Made by a program: the position numbers and the translations under genes
The notes under the pieces: generated by a model
What the model was told of the DNA's origin: nothing
Database searches by the model: none
Seen by the model: the letters and a program-made list of their open reading frames with translations, nothing else
Shown here: positions 17,768-25,619 of the stretch, in pieces
Position numbering within the stretch: position 1 is the stretch's first letter
Layout: every line of letters starts with the position of its first letter
Assembly (NCBI GenBank): GCA_016790515.1
Contig: JAEUOY010000126.1
Location: 1 to 42,830, forward strand
Source of the DNA: Burkholderiaceae bacterium
GTDB taxonomy: Bacteria; Pseudomonadota; Gammaproteobacteria; Burkholderiales; Burkholderiaceae_C
Direction of reading: 5' to 3'
DNA: 42,830 nucleotides

Positions 17768-18214
17768 ATGAGCCTGAAGGACCAGATCACCGAGGACATG
17801 AAGGCCGCGATGCGCGCCAAGGACAGCGCCCGCCTGTCGACCATCCGCATGCTGCTGGCCGCGATCAAGCAGCGCGAGGTCGACGAGCGCATCGTGCTCG
17901 ACGACGCGGCCGTCGTCGCGATCGTCGACCGCACGATCAAGCAGCGCAAGGACTCGATCGCCGCATTCCAGGGCGCCGGCCGCAGCGACCTGGTCGACAA
18001 GGAGACCGCCGAAGTCGCGGTGCTTCAGGCCTACCTGCCGGCACGCCTGTCGGCCGACGAGATCGGCGCCCAGGTCGCGGCGATCGTCGCCGAACTGGGG
18101 GCTGCCGGCCCCGGCGACATGGGCAAGGTGATGGCCGCGGTCAAGGCCCGGCTGGCCGGCAAGGCCGACATGGGCGCGGTCTCTTCGGCGGTCAAGGCCG
18201 CGCTGTCGAAGTAA
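17768..18214 (+). CDS. yqeY: GatB/YqeY domain-containing protein
   Basis: A 148-residue helical protein of the YqeY family, homologous to the tRNA-binding tail of the GatB amidotransferase subunit. The family opening SLKDQITEDMKAAMRAKDSAR and the block VLQAYLPARLSADEI are clear. The end contains the repeat-like MGKVMAAVKARLAGKADMG and a final VSSAVKAALSK. AAGGA lies five bases before the ATG. It typically lies between rpsU and dnaG. A role in tRNA-dependent amidation is suspected but unproven for stand-alone forms. Confidence 0.92.
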   Translation: MSLKDQITEDMKAAMRAKDSARLSTIRMLLAAIKQREVDERIVLDDAAVVAIVDRTIKQRKDSIAAFQGAGRSDLVDKETAEVAVLQAYLPARLSADEIGAQVAAIVAELGAAGPGDMGKVMAAVKARLAGKADMGAVSSAVKAALSK

Positions 18215-18225
18215 GCTCGGCCATC

Positions 18226-18573
18226 ATGCAGACGCACCTGAGCATCCGCCCGATCGCCGACAACCTGTGGGTCGCGCCCCAGCTTGCGCCCGACGCGATG
18301 GCCGAGCTGGCGCGGCTCGGCTTCAAGAGCGTGATCAACAACCGGCCCGACTTCGAGCATGGCCCCGACCAGCCGACCAGCGCGGCGATCGAGGCCGAGG
18401 CGCAGGCCGCCGGCCTGGTCTACCGGTTCCTGCCGGTGGACAGCGGCTTCCAGACGCCCGAGCAGATCCAGGCCTTCGCCCACCTGCTGAAGGACCTGCC
18501 GGGGCCGGTGCTGGCGTTCTGCCGCTCGGGCGCGCGCTCGACCCGCCTCTACCACCAGGCGATGGCGCTGTGA
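18226..18573 (+). CDS. TIGR01244/DUF442-family sulfur transferase or phosphatase
   Basis: A 115-residue protein of the DUF442 (beta-lactamase hydrolase-like phosphatase) family, related to dual-specificity phosphatases. The putative active-site loop is AFCRSGARS with C99 and R104, the spacing typical of this family (one shorter than the classic CX5R loop). Upstream blocks GFKSVINNRPDFE and YRFLPVDSG also match. In other bacteria the domain is fused to a persulfide dioxygenase, linking it to sulfide oxidation; here it stands alone, so function is uncertain. It begins 11 bases after yqeY and may share its transcript. It converges on a TRAP transporter gene. Confidence 0.85.
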   Translation: MQTHLSIRPIADNLWVAPQLAPDAMAELARLGFKSVINNRPDFEHGPDQPTSAAIEAEAQAAGLVYRFLPVDSGFQTPEQIQAFAHLLKDLPGPVLAFCRSGARSTRLYHQAMAL

Positions 18574-18577
18574 CGGC

Positions 18578-18599
18578 GCGGGCGCCGCGCGGCGCCCGC
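18578..18599. terminator. Perfect G/C hairpin between convergent genes
   Basis: GCGGGCGCC (18578-18586) and GGCGCCCGC (18591-18599) form a 9-bp stem with a GCGC loop, sitting exactly between two convergent stop codons. It lacks a T-run on either strand, so it could be a bidirectional Rho-assisted or RNA-stabilising structure, not a standard intrinsic terminator. Confidence 0.4.
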
Positions 18600-18603
18600 T
18601 GCG

Positions 18604-19929
18604 CTACTTGAAGAACAGCGCGACGAAGCCCAGCGTCAGCGACGGGAAGAACAGCAGCACCAGCATGCGCAGCGCATCGCTGGCCAGGAAGGGCCAGACG
18701 CCCTTGTAGGTCTCCTGCATCGGCACGTCGCGCGCGATGCTGTTGACGACGTAGACGTTCAGCCCGACCGGCGGCGCGGTCATGCCGATGCCCACGGTCA
18801 TCAGCACCAGGATGCCGAACCAGATCGCCTTGCCCTCGGGGGCCAGGCCGAACAGCGGCAGCGCCATCACCGCCGGGAAGATCACCGGAATGGTCAGCAG
18901 CATCATCGACAGCTCGTCCATCACGCAGCCGAGCAGGATGTAGATGACCATGATCGCGCCGATGATCGCCAGCGGCGCGACCTGCAGGTGGCCGACCCAG
19001 TCGGCCACCCGCGCCGGCATCTGGGTCAGCGCCAGCGCCGAATTCATCATGTCGGCGCCGAGGAAGATCATGAACACCATCGCCGAGGTCTCGGCGGTGC
19101 CGACGAAGCTGCGCTTGAGGCCCTGCAGGCCCAGTTCGCGGCGCGCCATCGCCGCGACGAAGGTGCCCACCGCGCCCACCGCCGCGCCTTCGGTCGGCGA
19201 GAAGATGCCGCCGTAGATGCCGCCGAAGACGACCACGAAGATCACCGCGATCGGCCAGACCTGGATCAGCGCCGCCCAGCGCTCGGGCCATGAGGTCGGT
19301 TCGCTGGGCTGCGCCAGCTCGGGCTTCAGCCGGCAGACGATGGCGATCACCGCGAGGTAGCCGATCAGCGCCAGGATGCCCGGCAGCATCGCCGCGGCAA
19401 ACAGCTTGCCGATGTTCTGCTCGGTCAGGATCGCGTAGACCACCAGCGGCACCGACGGCGGGATCAGGATACCCAGCGTGCCGCCGCAGGCCAGCGCCGC
19501 GGTCGTCAGGCGGCCGTGGTAGCCGTGCGCCCTCATCTCGGGATAGGCCACCTGGGTGATGGTCGCCGAAGTCGCGACGCTGGAGCCGCAGACCGCGCCG
19601 AAGGCCGCCGCCGACAGGATGGCGGCCATCGCCAGGCCGCCGCGGATATGCCCGACGAAAGAGGCCGCCGCCTTGAACAGCGAGCGCGACAGCCCGCCCT
19701 GGGTGGCGAACTGTCCCATCAGCAGGAACAGCGGGATCACCGACAGGTCGTAGACCGTCAGCCGCGCCACCGCGCTGCCCTTCAGCAGGTTCAGCAGCGC
19801 CATGTCGTTGGTCAGCGCCCAGTAGCCCAATGCGCCGGGGATGAACATCGACACCGCGATCGGCACGCGCAGCGCCATCATGCCCAGCATGCCGGCGAAC
19901 ATCAGCAGCCCGACTTCGGTGGGCGTCAT
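18604..19929 (-). CDS. dctM: TRAP transporter large permease (DctM), locus 1
   Basis: The 12-helix membrane subunit of a tripartite ATP-independent periplasmic transporter, which uses the sodium gradient to import organic acids. It has 441 residues. Landmarks are PIAVSMFIPGALGYW, AAAFGAVCGSSVATSATI, GGTLGILIPPSVPLVVYAI, the second-half FSPTEGAAVGAVGT and MTAPPVGLNVYVV. Start ATG 19929 overlaps the small-permease stop as ATGA. It is the last gene of a dctP-dctQ-dctM set lying downstream of the MetE-like and Rieske oxygenase genes, which suggests that it imports their substrate. Confidence 0.94.
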   Translation of the reverse strand: MTPTEVGLLMFAGMLGMMALRVPIAVSMFIPGALGYWALTNDMALLNLLKGSAVARLTVYDLSVIPLFLLMGQFATQGGLSRSLFKAAASFVGHIRGGLAMAAILSAAAFGAVCGSSVATSATITQVAYPEMRAHGYHGRLTTAALACGGTLGILIPPSVPLVVYAILTEQNIGKLFAAAMLPGILALIGYLAVIAIVCRLKPELAQPSEPTSWPERWAALIQVWPIAVIFVVVFGGIYGGIFSPTEGAAVGAVGTFVAAMARRELGLQGLKRSFVGTAETSAMVFMIFLGADMMNSALALTQMPARVADWVGHLQVAPLAIIGAIMVIYILLGCVMDELSMMLLTIPVIFPAVMALPLFGLAPEGKAIWFGILVLMTVGIGMTAPPVGLNVYVVNSIARDVPMQETYKGVWPFLASDALRMLVLLFFPSLTLGFVALFFK

Positions 19930-20435
19930 GCCGTCACTCCTTCGGACGCCGGCTCGGGCTCGACCTCCAGCCCGCGCAGCTGCCGCTGCGCCTGCCACAG
20001 CGCGATCAGCGCCGTGAGCATCAGGCCGGGCGCCAGCATCGCGTAGGCCCACCACATCGGCAGGCCGATGATCATCGTCGTCTCGCTGGCCTCGTGCACC
20101 GCAAAGGCACCGGCGGCGGTGCGCAGCGACAGCAGGATGCACATCACCGCCAGCAGGATCGAACCGATGCCGTCGAGCACGCGGTTGCTGCGCTGCGGCA
20201 GCTTCTCGGTGAAGAAGTCGACGATGATGTTGCAGTTGTGCAGCTGGCACCAGGGCAGGCACAGCGAGATGCACAGCGCGATGCCCATCTGCATCAGCTC
20301 GACGTCGCCGGGCACCGGCTTGGACACCGTGGCCCGCGCGGCGACGCTGACCACCGTCAGGATCGCCAGCGCGCTGGCCGACGCGCCGCCGACGATCGCG
20401 AACAACAGCGCGATCCGCTTGAACAAGGCATGCAT
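19926..20435 (-). CDS. dctQ: TRAP transporter small permease (DctQ), locus 1
   Basis: The four-helix accessory membrane subunit that pairs with DctM. It has 169 residues, with hydrophobic helices near residues 10-32, 48-65, 88-108 and 127-150. The conserved core ELMQMGIALCISLCLPWCQ and the cytoplasmic loop typical of the family (IIVDFFTEKLPQR) are visible. The stop overlaps the DctM start (ATGA). The gap to the upstream binding-protein gene is 67 bases. Confidence 0.88.
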   Translation of the reverse strand: MHALFKRIALLFAIVGGASASALAILTVVSVAARATVSKPVPGDVELMQMGIALCISLCLPWCQLHNCNIIVDFFTEKLPQRSNRVLDGIGSILLAVMCILLSLRTAAGAFAVHEASETTMIIGLPMWWAYAMLAPGLMLTALIALWQAQRQLRGLEVEPEPASEGVTA

Positions 20436-20502
20436 GCCGCTCTCCGGTCAGATGGGCAGGACGCGCCCGCGCCGGGGCGGGTGGTCAGGCAGCTGCATCG
20501 CC

Positions 20503-21534
20503 CTACTTCTTGTACTTGACCAGCAGGTCGCGCGCGTCCTGCAGCATCTGCTTGCCCGGCAGGCCCTTCTTGTCCATGTCGGCGGTGAACTCGTCGTACA
20601 GCGGTGCGGCGGCCTTGACCCAGTTGTCGAGCTCGCTGGCCGGGATCGTGTAGAAGGTGTTGCCGCGGTCCTTGGCGGCCTTGCGGCCGGCGGCCTGGCT
20701 GGAATCCCAGACCTTGCCGATCGACTGCGAGAAAGTGGCGCCGGCGTTGTCGTCGATCACCTTCTTCAGGTCCGGCGGCAGGCTGTCGTACCTGGCCTGG
20801 TTCATCGCGAAGACGAACACCGCGCTGTACAGCGCCGGGCGCGACGGGTCGGTCTCGCTGTGGTACTTGACCATCTCCTGCAGCTTCAGCGAGGGCATCA
20901 CCTCCCAGGGCAGCAGGAAGCCGTCGATCGTGCCCTTGCTGACGGCGTCGACCACCGCCGGCAGCGGCATGCCCACCGGCGCCGCGCCCAGCGTGGCCAG
21001 CAGCTTGTTGGTCTGGCGCGTCGGCGCGCGCATCTTCAGGCCCTTGAAGTCGGCCAGCGTCTTGATCTGCTTCTCGCGCGTGTGGATGTAGCCTTCGTCG
21101 TGGACCCAGATCGCCAGGATCTTGGTGCCGGGGAACTCCTTCAGCGCGTACTTCTGCAGGTAGTCCCAGGCGGCACGGGCGCCGACCTCGGCCGAGTTGG
21201 TCATGAACGGCAGTTCGAAGACCTCCAGCGCCGGGAAGCGGCCGGCGGTGTAGCCCGGCAGCGTGATCACGAGGTCGGCGACGCCGTCCTTGACCTGGTC
21301 GACCAGCTGCTGCGGCGTGCCGCCCATGCTCATCGACGGGAACACCTGGCACTTCAGCTTGTTGGCCGATTCCTTGGCGATCTTGTCGCACCAGGGTGCG
21401 ATCACGTTCACCGAGGCCATTGCCGTCGGATTCCAGATGTGGTGGAACTTCAGCGTCACCTCCTGCGCCTGGGCGGCTGCGCCGGCCAGCAGGGCGGCGG
21501 CCAGCGCCAAGGCGGTGCGGATGCTTCTTTTCAT
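20503..21534 (-). CDS. dctP: TRAP transporter substrate-binding protein (DctP), locus 1
   Basis: The periplasmic solute receptor of the TRAP system. It has 343 residues with a signal peptide ending at AAAQAQ (about residue 23). The signature region reads FKGLKMRAPTRQTNKLLATLG, which keeps the arginine that forms a salt bridge to the carboxylate of the ligand. Later come MPLPAVVDAVSKGTIDGFLLPWE and the lobe-closing helices. The ligand is therefore probably an organic acid, and the neighbouring Rieske oxygenase suggests an aromatic or methoxylated carboxylate; this last point is inferred. It begins 74 bases after the MetE-like gene on the same strand and may be cotranscribed with it. Confidence 0.93.
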   Translation of the reverse strand: MKRSIRTALALAAALLAGAAAQAQEVTLKFHHIWNPTAMASVNVIAPWCDKIAKESANKLKCQVFPSMSMGGTPQQLVDQVKDGVADLVITLPGYTAGRFPALEVFELPFMTNSAEVGARAAWDYLQKYALKEFPGTKILAIWVHDEGYIHTREKQIKTLADFKGLKMRAPTRQTNKLLATLGAAPVGMPLPAVVDAVSKGTIDGFLLPWEVMPSLKLQEMVKYHSETDPSRPALYSAVFVFAMNQARYDSLPPDLKKVIDDNAGATFSQSIGKVWDSSQAAGRKAAKDRGNTFYTIPASELDNWVKAAAPLYDEFTADMDKKGLPGKQMLQDARDLLVKYKK

Positions 21535-21608
21535 GCGACGTCTCCTGGGGTTCGAATCAAGTGATGGATGCTGCAATGGCGCAAGGGCATCGAAAACGGG
21601 ATGAACGC

Positions 21609-22727
21609 TCAGCCCCACACCTCCTGCGCGGTCTCGATCACCAGCCGCAGCTTGGCGCGCTGGGCTTCCACCGCGATGTTGTTGCCGTGCACGGTGCTCG
21701 AGAAGCCGCATTGCGGGCTCAGGCACAGCTGGTCGAGCGGCGCGTACTTCGAGGCCTCCTCGATGCGGCGCTTCAGCCCGTCCTTGCTCTCCATCTCGCC
21801 GAACTTGGTCGTCACCAGCCCCAGCACGACGATCTTGCCCTTGGGCAGGAAGCGCAGCGGGCGGAAATCGCCCGAGCGCTCGTCGTCGTACTCGAGGAAG
21901 AAGGCGTCGAGGTTCATCTCGGCCAGCAGCGCCTCGGCCACCGGTTCGTAGTTGCCGGCCGCCGCATGGGTGCTCTTGAAGTTGCCGCGGCACAGGTGCA
22001 TCGCCAGCGTCATGCCGGCCGGCTTGTGCGCGACGACCTTGTTGATGAACTTGGCATAGCGGTGCGGCAGCTCGTTGGGGTCGTCGCCGCGCGAGCGGGC
22101 TGCCTCGCGCATCTTCTCGTCGCACAGGTAGGCGAGGTTGGTGTCGTCCATCTGCACGTAGGTGCAGCCGGCATCGGCCAGCGACTTCAGCTCGTCGCCG
22201 TAGGCCCTGGCGACGTCGTCGTAGAAGTCGGGCTCGAGCTCGGGGTAGGCCTCGCGGCTGATGCCGGCGCGGCCGCCGCGGAAGTGCAGCATCGTCGGCG
22301 ACGGGATCGTGACCTTGGGCGTCATCCCGGGCGCGACCTGCGACTTCAGGTACTGGAAGTCGGCGAGCTGGATGTTCCTGGCATGTCGCACCTTGTCGAT
22401 CACGCGGATCACCGGCGGCGCCAGTTCCTCGCTGCCGTCGGCTCGCTTGATCGTGACCGGGATGTCGGTCTTCACGCCGCCGAGCTGCTCGAGGAAATCG
22501 ATGTGGAAGTAGGTGCGGCGGAACTCGCCGTCGGTGATGCTCTGCAGCCCCACGTCCTGCTGGAACTTGACGATCTCGGTGATCGCCCGGTCCTCGACCG
22601 CGCGCAGCTGCTCGGCGCCGAGGCTCTTGTCGACGAAGAACTGGTGGCGGGCGTCCAGCAGGTACTTCGGCCGCAGGAAGCTGCCGACATGATCGGCGCG
22701 GAACGGAGGGGTGGCTCTGAGGGTCAT
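21609..22727 (-). CDS. Short MetE-like (YxjG-type) cobalamin-independent methyltransferase
   Basis: A 372-residue protein matching only the C-terminal catalytic half of MetE; the N-terminal folate-binding half of the roughly 750-residue enzyme is absent. Zinc ligands are recognisable: H244 and C246 in MHLCRGN, E279 in FFLEYDDE, and C340 in SPQCGFSS. The substrate loop DGEFRRTYFHIDF is also typical. Relatives include Bacillus YxjG/YxjH, core methionine synthases and epoxyalkane:coenzyme M transferase, all of which attach a thiol to an electrophilic carbon. Its position between a VanAB-type demethylase and a TRAP transporter suggests a catabolic or methyl-salvage role and not routine methionine synthesis. 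No SAM riboswitch is visible upstream. Confidence 0.86.
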   Translation of the reverse strand: MTLRATPPFRADHVGSFLRPKYLLDARHQFFVDKSLGAEQLRAVEDRAITEIVKFQQDVGLQSITDGEFRRTYFHIDFLEQLGGVKTDIPVTIKRADGSEELAPPVIRVIDKVRHARNIQLADFQYLKSQVAPGMTPKVTIPSPTMLHFRGGRAGISREAYPELEPDFYDDVARAYGDELKSLADAGCTYVQMDDTNLAYLCDEKMREAARSRGDDPNELPHRYAKFINKVVAHKPAGMTLAMHLCRGNFKSTHAAAGNYEPVAEALLAEMNLDAFFLEYDDERSGDFRPLRFLPKGKIVVLGLVTTKFGEMESKDGLKRRIEEASKYAPLDQLCLSPQCGFSSTVHGNNIAVEAQRAKLRLVIETAQEVWG

Positions 22728-22841
22728 GCGGGTCTCACGGGGTTGGAGCGGGACTGCAGCGGCGGCAAGGCCAGCGCGATTGTGCGTGCGGCGGGCCGCC
22801 GCCCCACCCCACACAAGCCCGTACATTGCCGAACGGCGGCG

Positions 22842-22854
22842 GATAGCAGCTATC
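22842..22854. promoter_or_regulatory. Perfect 13-bp palindrome upstream of the MetE-like gene
   Basis: GATAGC-A-GCTATC is a perfect inverted repeat in a GC-rich intergenic segment, 115 bases before the MetE-like start. Its size and A/T content fit a dimeric repressor or LysR-type site; the binding protein is unknown. Confidence 0.4.
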
Positions 22855-22884
22855 GCGGCGCGGCATGGCCGAACCGCCGGCGCC

Positions 22885-22898
22885 TGACCCAGGTCAAA
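22885..22898 (-). promoter_or_regulatory. Possible Crp/Fnr-type box at the vanB end
   Basis: On the minus strand TTGACCTGGGTCAG has the form TTGAC-N4-GTCAx, one base short of the symmetric Fnr/Dnr consensus. It overlaps the vanB stop and is about 160 bases before the MetE-like start. The functional claim is weak. Confidence 0.25.
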
Positions 22899-23865
22899 GG
22901 TCGAGCACCAGACGCGCCGAGCGCGCGCGCGAACAGCAGGGCAGGAACTGGTCGCAGGCGGCCTGCTCCTCGGGCGTCAGGTACTGGTCGCGGTGGTCGG
23001 GCTGGCCTTCGAGCACGCGGGTCAGGCAGGTGCCGCAGACCCCCTGCTCGCACGAGGTCAGCACCTCGACGCCGGCCGCGGCCAGCGCCTTGACCACCGA
23101 CTGGCCCGGCGGCACGACCACCACCCGGCCCGAGCTGGCCAGCTGCACCTCGAACGCCGCATCGCCGTCGCTGGCGACCGGCGCGGCGCCGAAGAATTCG
23201 TAGTGCAGCTGCGCCTCGGGCCAGCCGGCGCCGCGGGCGGCACCCAGCACCGCGTCCATGAAGCCCTTGGGGCCGCAGACATAGACATGCTCGCCTTCGC
23301 GCGGCAGCGCCAGCAGCGCGCCGATGTCGAGCTTCTGCGCCGCATCGCCGTCGTCGAAGTGCCAGTGCGTCCGTGCCGCGAACGACGAGCCGCGGATGCG
23401 CTCGACGAACGGGGTGCGCTCGCGCGAGCGGGTGCAGTGGTGCAGCTCGAACGCCGCGCCGGTGATGGCCAGCCGCTCGGCCATGCAAAGGATCGGCGTG
23501 ATGCCGATGCCGCCGGCCAGCAGCAGGCTGCGGCGGGCGCCATGGGCCAGCGGGAAGTGGTTCTTCGGTGCGCTGATCTGCAGCGTCTGACCCTCCTGCA
23601 CCAGGTCGTGCATCGCCTTCGACCCGCCGCGCGAGGCCGCGTCGCGCAGCACGCCGAGCTGGTAGCGGTGCGTCTCGGCCGGGTCGTTGCACAGCGAGTA
23701 CTGGCGGGTGAGGCCGCCGGGCAGCAGCACATCGACATGCGCGCCGGCGCTGAAGGCCGGCAGCGGGTGACCGTCGGCGGCGGCGAGCTCGAAGCTGCAG
23801 ATGTCGAGCGCCTCGACCGTCTTGCGCGTCACCACGACCTGGAGCAGCGGCATCGCGGCGCTCAT
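22894..23865 (-). CDS. vanB: VanB-type oxygenase reductase (FMN/NAD/[2Fe-2S])
   Basis: The electron-transfer partner of the adjacent Rieske oxygenase, moving electrons from NAD(P)H through flavin and a plant-type [2Fe-2S] cluster. The 323 residues comprise the flavin domain (RQYSLCN at 54-60), the NAD domain (GGIGITPI from 118, and VYVCGPKGFMDAV), and a C-terminal ferredoxin domain with CEQGVCGTC and the fourth ligand in the pair of cysteines at LPCCSRA. Start ATG 23865 lies two bases after the oxygenase stop, so they are cotranslated. The exact substrate (vanillate, toluenesulfonate or another aromatic) depends on the oxygenase. Confidence 0.9.
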   Translation of the reverse strand: MSAAMPLLQVVVTRKTVEALDICSFELAAADGHPLPAFSAGAHVDVLLPGGLTRQYSLCNDPAETHRYQLGVLRDAASRGGSKAMHDLVQEGQTLQISAPKNHFPLAHGARRSLLLAGGIGITPILCMAERLAITGAAFELHHCTRSRERTPFVERIRGSSFAARTHWHFDDGDAAQKLDIGALLALPREGEHVYVCGPKGFMDAVLGAARGAGWPEAQLHYEFFGAAPVASDGDAAFEVQLASSGRVVVVPPGQSVVKALAAAGVEVLTSCEQGVCGTCLTRVLEGQPDHRDQYLTPEEQAACDQFLPCCSRARSARLVLDL

Positions 23866-23867
23866 CG

Positions 23868-24920
23868 TCAGGCCCTCGCCGGCGCGGCCTCGGTGCCGTG
23901 CTCGGCCGCGATCAAGCGGTCGAGCACGCGGCGCGCCTGCACGCCGCCGGCGTCGATGTTGAGCTTCAGCAGGTTGCGCTCGGGCCAGGCCGTCAGGTTC
24001 TGCTGCTGGCGTTCGAGCATCTCCAGGTCCTCGGCGAAGATCTTGCCCTGGCCGTCGCGGATCGCCGCGGTCAGCGCCTTGTCGCGGGCATTGAAGTTGC
24101 GCGCCATGCCCCAGAAGTACCAGATCGAGGTCTCGGTCTCGGGGGTGATGAAGTCGACCACGATGCTCGAGGCCTTGACCTTCGGGTCGGCGTGGTAGCC
24201 GCCCTGCCCGGCCAGCGCGACGCCGACCTCGATCAGCACATGGCCTGGCGGGCTGAAGTGGCAGATCTGCCAGCGGTCGACCAGCTGGTCGTCGGGCAGG
24301 TGGTTGCCGCGCAGCGCCATTTTCCAGAACGGCGGCGGCTCGATGCCGTTCATGAAGCGCGAGGTGATGACCTCGTCGCCCTCGGTGCGGGTCGTCGACG
24401 GCGTCTCGTCGATCTCCTTCTGGCCGATGCTGGTGGCGTGGACGTAGGTCTCGTGCGTCAGGTCCATGAGGTTGTCGATCATCAGCCGGTAGTCGCAGGC
24501 GATGTGGTACAGGCCGCCGCCGAAGGCCCAGTCGGGGCTGTCGGCCCAGGGGCAGTGGTGGATCCTGGCCGGGTCGGCCAGCGCCGCATCGCCCGGCCAG
24601 ACCCAGACGAAGCCATGGCGCTCGACGACGGGATAGCTGCGGATCGCCGGGAAGCCGCGCACCCGCTGCCCCGGCATCGCGATCGTCTTGCCGTCGCAGC
24701 CCATCTCGAGGCCGTGGTAGCCGCAGACCAGCTTGCCCTCGATCACCCGGCCCAGCGACAGCGGTGCGCCGCGGTGCGGGCAGAAGTCTTCGAGCGCGGC
24801 GACCGCGCCATCGGCGCCGCGGTAGAACACGATCGACTCGTTGCAGACCTTGCGGCCGAGCGGCTTGTCGTCGATCTCGGCGGGCGTGCAGGCGACGTAC
24901 CAGGCGTTTTTCGTGAACAT
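23868..24920 (-). CDS. vanA: VanA/TsaM-type Rieske non-heme iron oxygenase
   Basis: The catalytic subunit of a two-component demethylating or hydroxylating oxygenase. Of its 350 residues, the N-terminal Rieske centre has C47 and H49 in FCPHRGAPLSLG and C66 and H69 in VCGYHG. The mononuclear iron site is DLTHETYVH (H156, H161) with the bridging aspartate before it. The length and the start MFTKNAWYVACTP match vanillate O-demethylase VanA. Toluenesulfonate methyl-monooxygenase TsaM and dicamba demethylase are close relatives, so vanillate is only the most likely substrate. The frame extends to 24956, but ATG 24920 is at the family start. A promoter with two inverted repeats lies directly upstream, next to a MarR gene. 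Confidence 0.88.
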   Translation of the reverse strand: MFTKNAWYVACTPAEIDDKPLGRKVCNESIVFYRGADGAVAALEDFCPHRGAPLSLGRVIEGKLVCGYHGLEMGCDGKTIAMPGQRVRGFPAIRSYPVVERHGFVWVWPGDAALADPARIHHCPWADSPDWAFGGGLYHIACDYRLMIDNLMDLTHETYVHATSIGQKEIDETPSTTRTEGDEVITSRFMNGIEPPPFWKMALRGNHLPDDQLVDRWQICHFSPPGHVLIEVGVALAGQGGYHADPKVKASSIVVDFITPETETSIWYFWGMARNFNARDKALTAAIRDGQGKIFAEDLEMLERQQQNLTAWPERNLLKLNIDAGGVQARRVLDRLIAAEHGTEAAPARA

Positions 24921-24976
24921 CGGCAAGGCTCCTCGGGGTTGACGCGCAGCCACCACAGCATGCGCGGGGACGATTC

Positions 24977-25011
24977 ATTCAGCATACTGAATCACATTCA
25001 GTGTACTCAAT
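24977..25011 (-). promoter_or_regulatory. vanA promoter overlapped by two tandem inverted repeats (candidate MarR operators)
   Basis: Two 16-bp repeats lie side by side with centres 19 bases apart: ATTCAGCATACTGAAT (24977-24992, perfect 6-bp arms) and ATTCAGTGTACTCAAT (24996-25011, one mismatch). On the minus strand the repeats enclose a promoter: TTGAGT (25010-25005), an 18-base spacer, and TATGCT (24986-24981). The only regulator gene next to it is the MarR gene that ends 40 bases upstream. A repressor at these sites would block polymerase, presumably until an aromatic ligand is present. Confidence 0.72.
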
Positions 25012-25050
25012 GAAGTCGCCAAACGATAGCCCCGAGACCTCTGGTTTTCC

Positions 25051-25530
25051 CTAGTCCCGGCCTTCGCTGCGCATCGGCGCGCGGCTCTGGTCGTTGTTCA
25101 GCTGGACGAACTTGCGCAGCAGCCGCATGAAGTCGGTGCGCTCTTCAGGGTCCAGGCGGCTCAGCAGGTCGCGGTTCATCGCCATCAGGCCCGGCACCAG
25201 GCGCGCCAGCACCGCCTCGCCATTGGGCGTCAGCGCCAGCCGCCGCTGGCGGCGCGGCAGCACCTCGCGCAGGATCCAGCCCTTGGCCTCGAGCCGGGCG
25301 CAGATGTCGGCGGTGGTCGAGGTGTCCAGCGCCACTTCGCGCGCCAGCGTCACCTGGTCGATGCCCGGCCGGTCCTGCAGCATGCGCAGGATCGCGTACT
25401 GCACCGGCGTGACCTCGCGGCCGAGCGCCTCGAAGAACTTCGACACCGCGATCTGCTGGGCGCGGCGGATCAGGTGGCCGGGCTGGTCGTACAGCTCGAT
25501 GGACAGCGAATCGGTGGCGGGCGGCTTCAT
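25051..25530 (-). CDS. MarR-family transcriptional regulator
   Basis: A 159-residue dimeric winged-helix regulator. The N-terminal dimerisation helix, the DNA-recognition part (LAREVALDTSTTADICARLEAKG, residues 69-91) and the wing EVLPRRQRRLALTPNGEAVLARL (from residue 95) are plain. MarR proteins commonly repress aromatic catabolism genes and are released by a phenolic ligand. It is encoded just upstream of vanA on the same strand and downstream of the decarboxylase/lactonase fusion. The tandem inverted repeats in front of vanA are its likely targets. Most described vanAB operons use the GntR-type VanR, so this regulator is of a different family. Confidence 0.9.
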   Translation of the reverse strand: MKPPATDSLSIELYDQPGHLIRRAQQIAVSKFFEALGREVTPVQYAILRMLQDRPGIDQVTLAREVALDTSTTADICARLEAKGWILREVLPRRQRRLALTPNGEAVLARLVPGLMAMNRDLLSRLDPEERTDFMRLLRKFVQLNNDQSRAPMRSEGRD

Positions 25531-25619
25531 GGCGGGGTGCGAGGTCGGCGGCAAGGGCGAGCGGCAGGCGCCGCCGCATTCTCGGCCAGGCGACTGCCCT
25601 CGCCGCCGAACCGCGCCGA

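Noticed and set aside
22728-22893. SAM or other methionine riboswitch upstream of the MetE-like gene
   Set aside because: No conserved SAM riboswitch blocks or terminator/antiterminator pair are visible.
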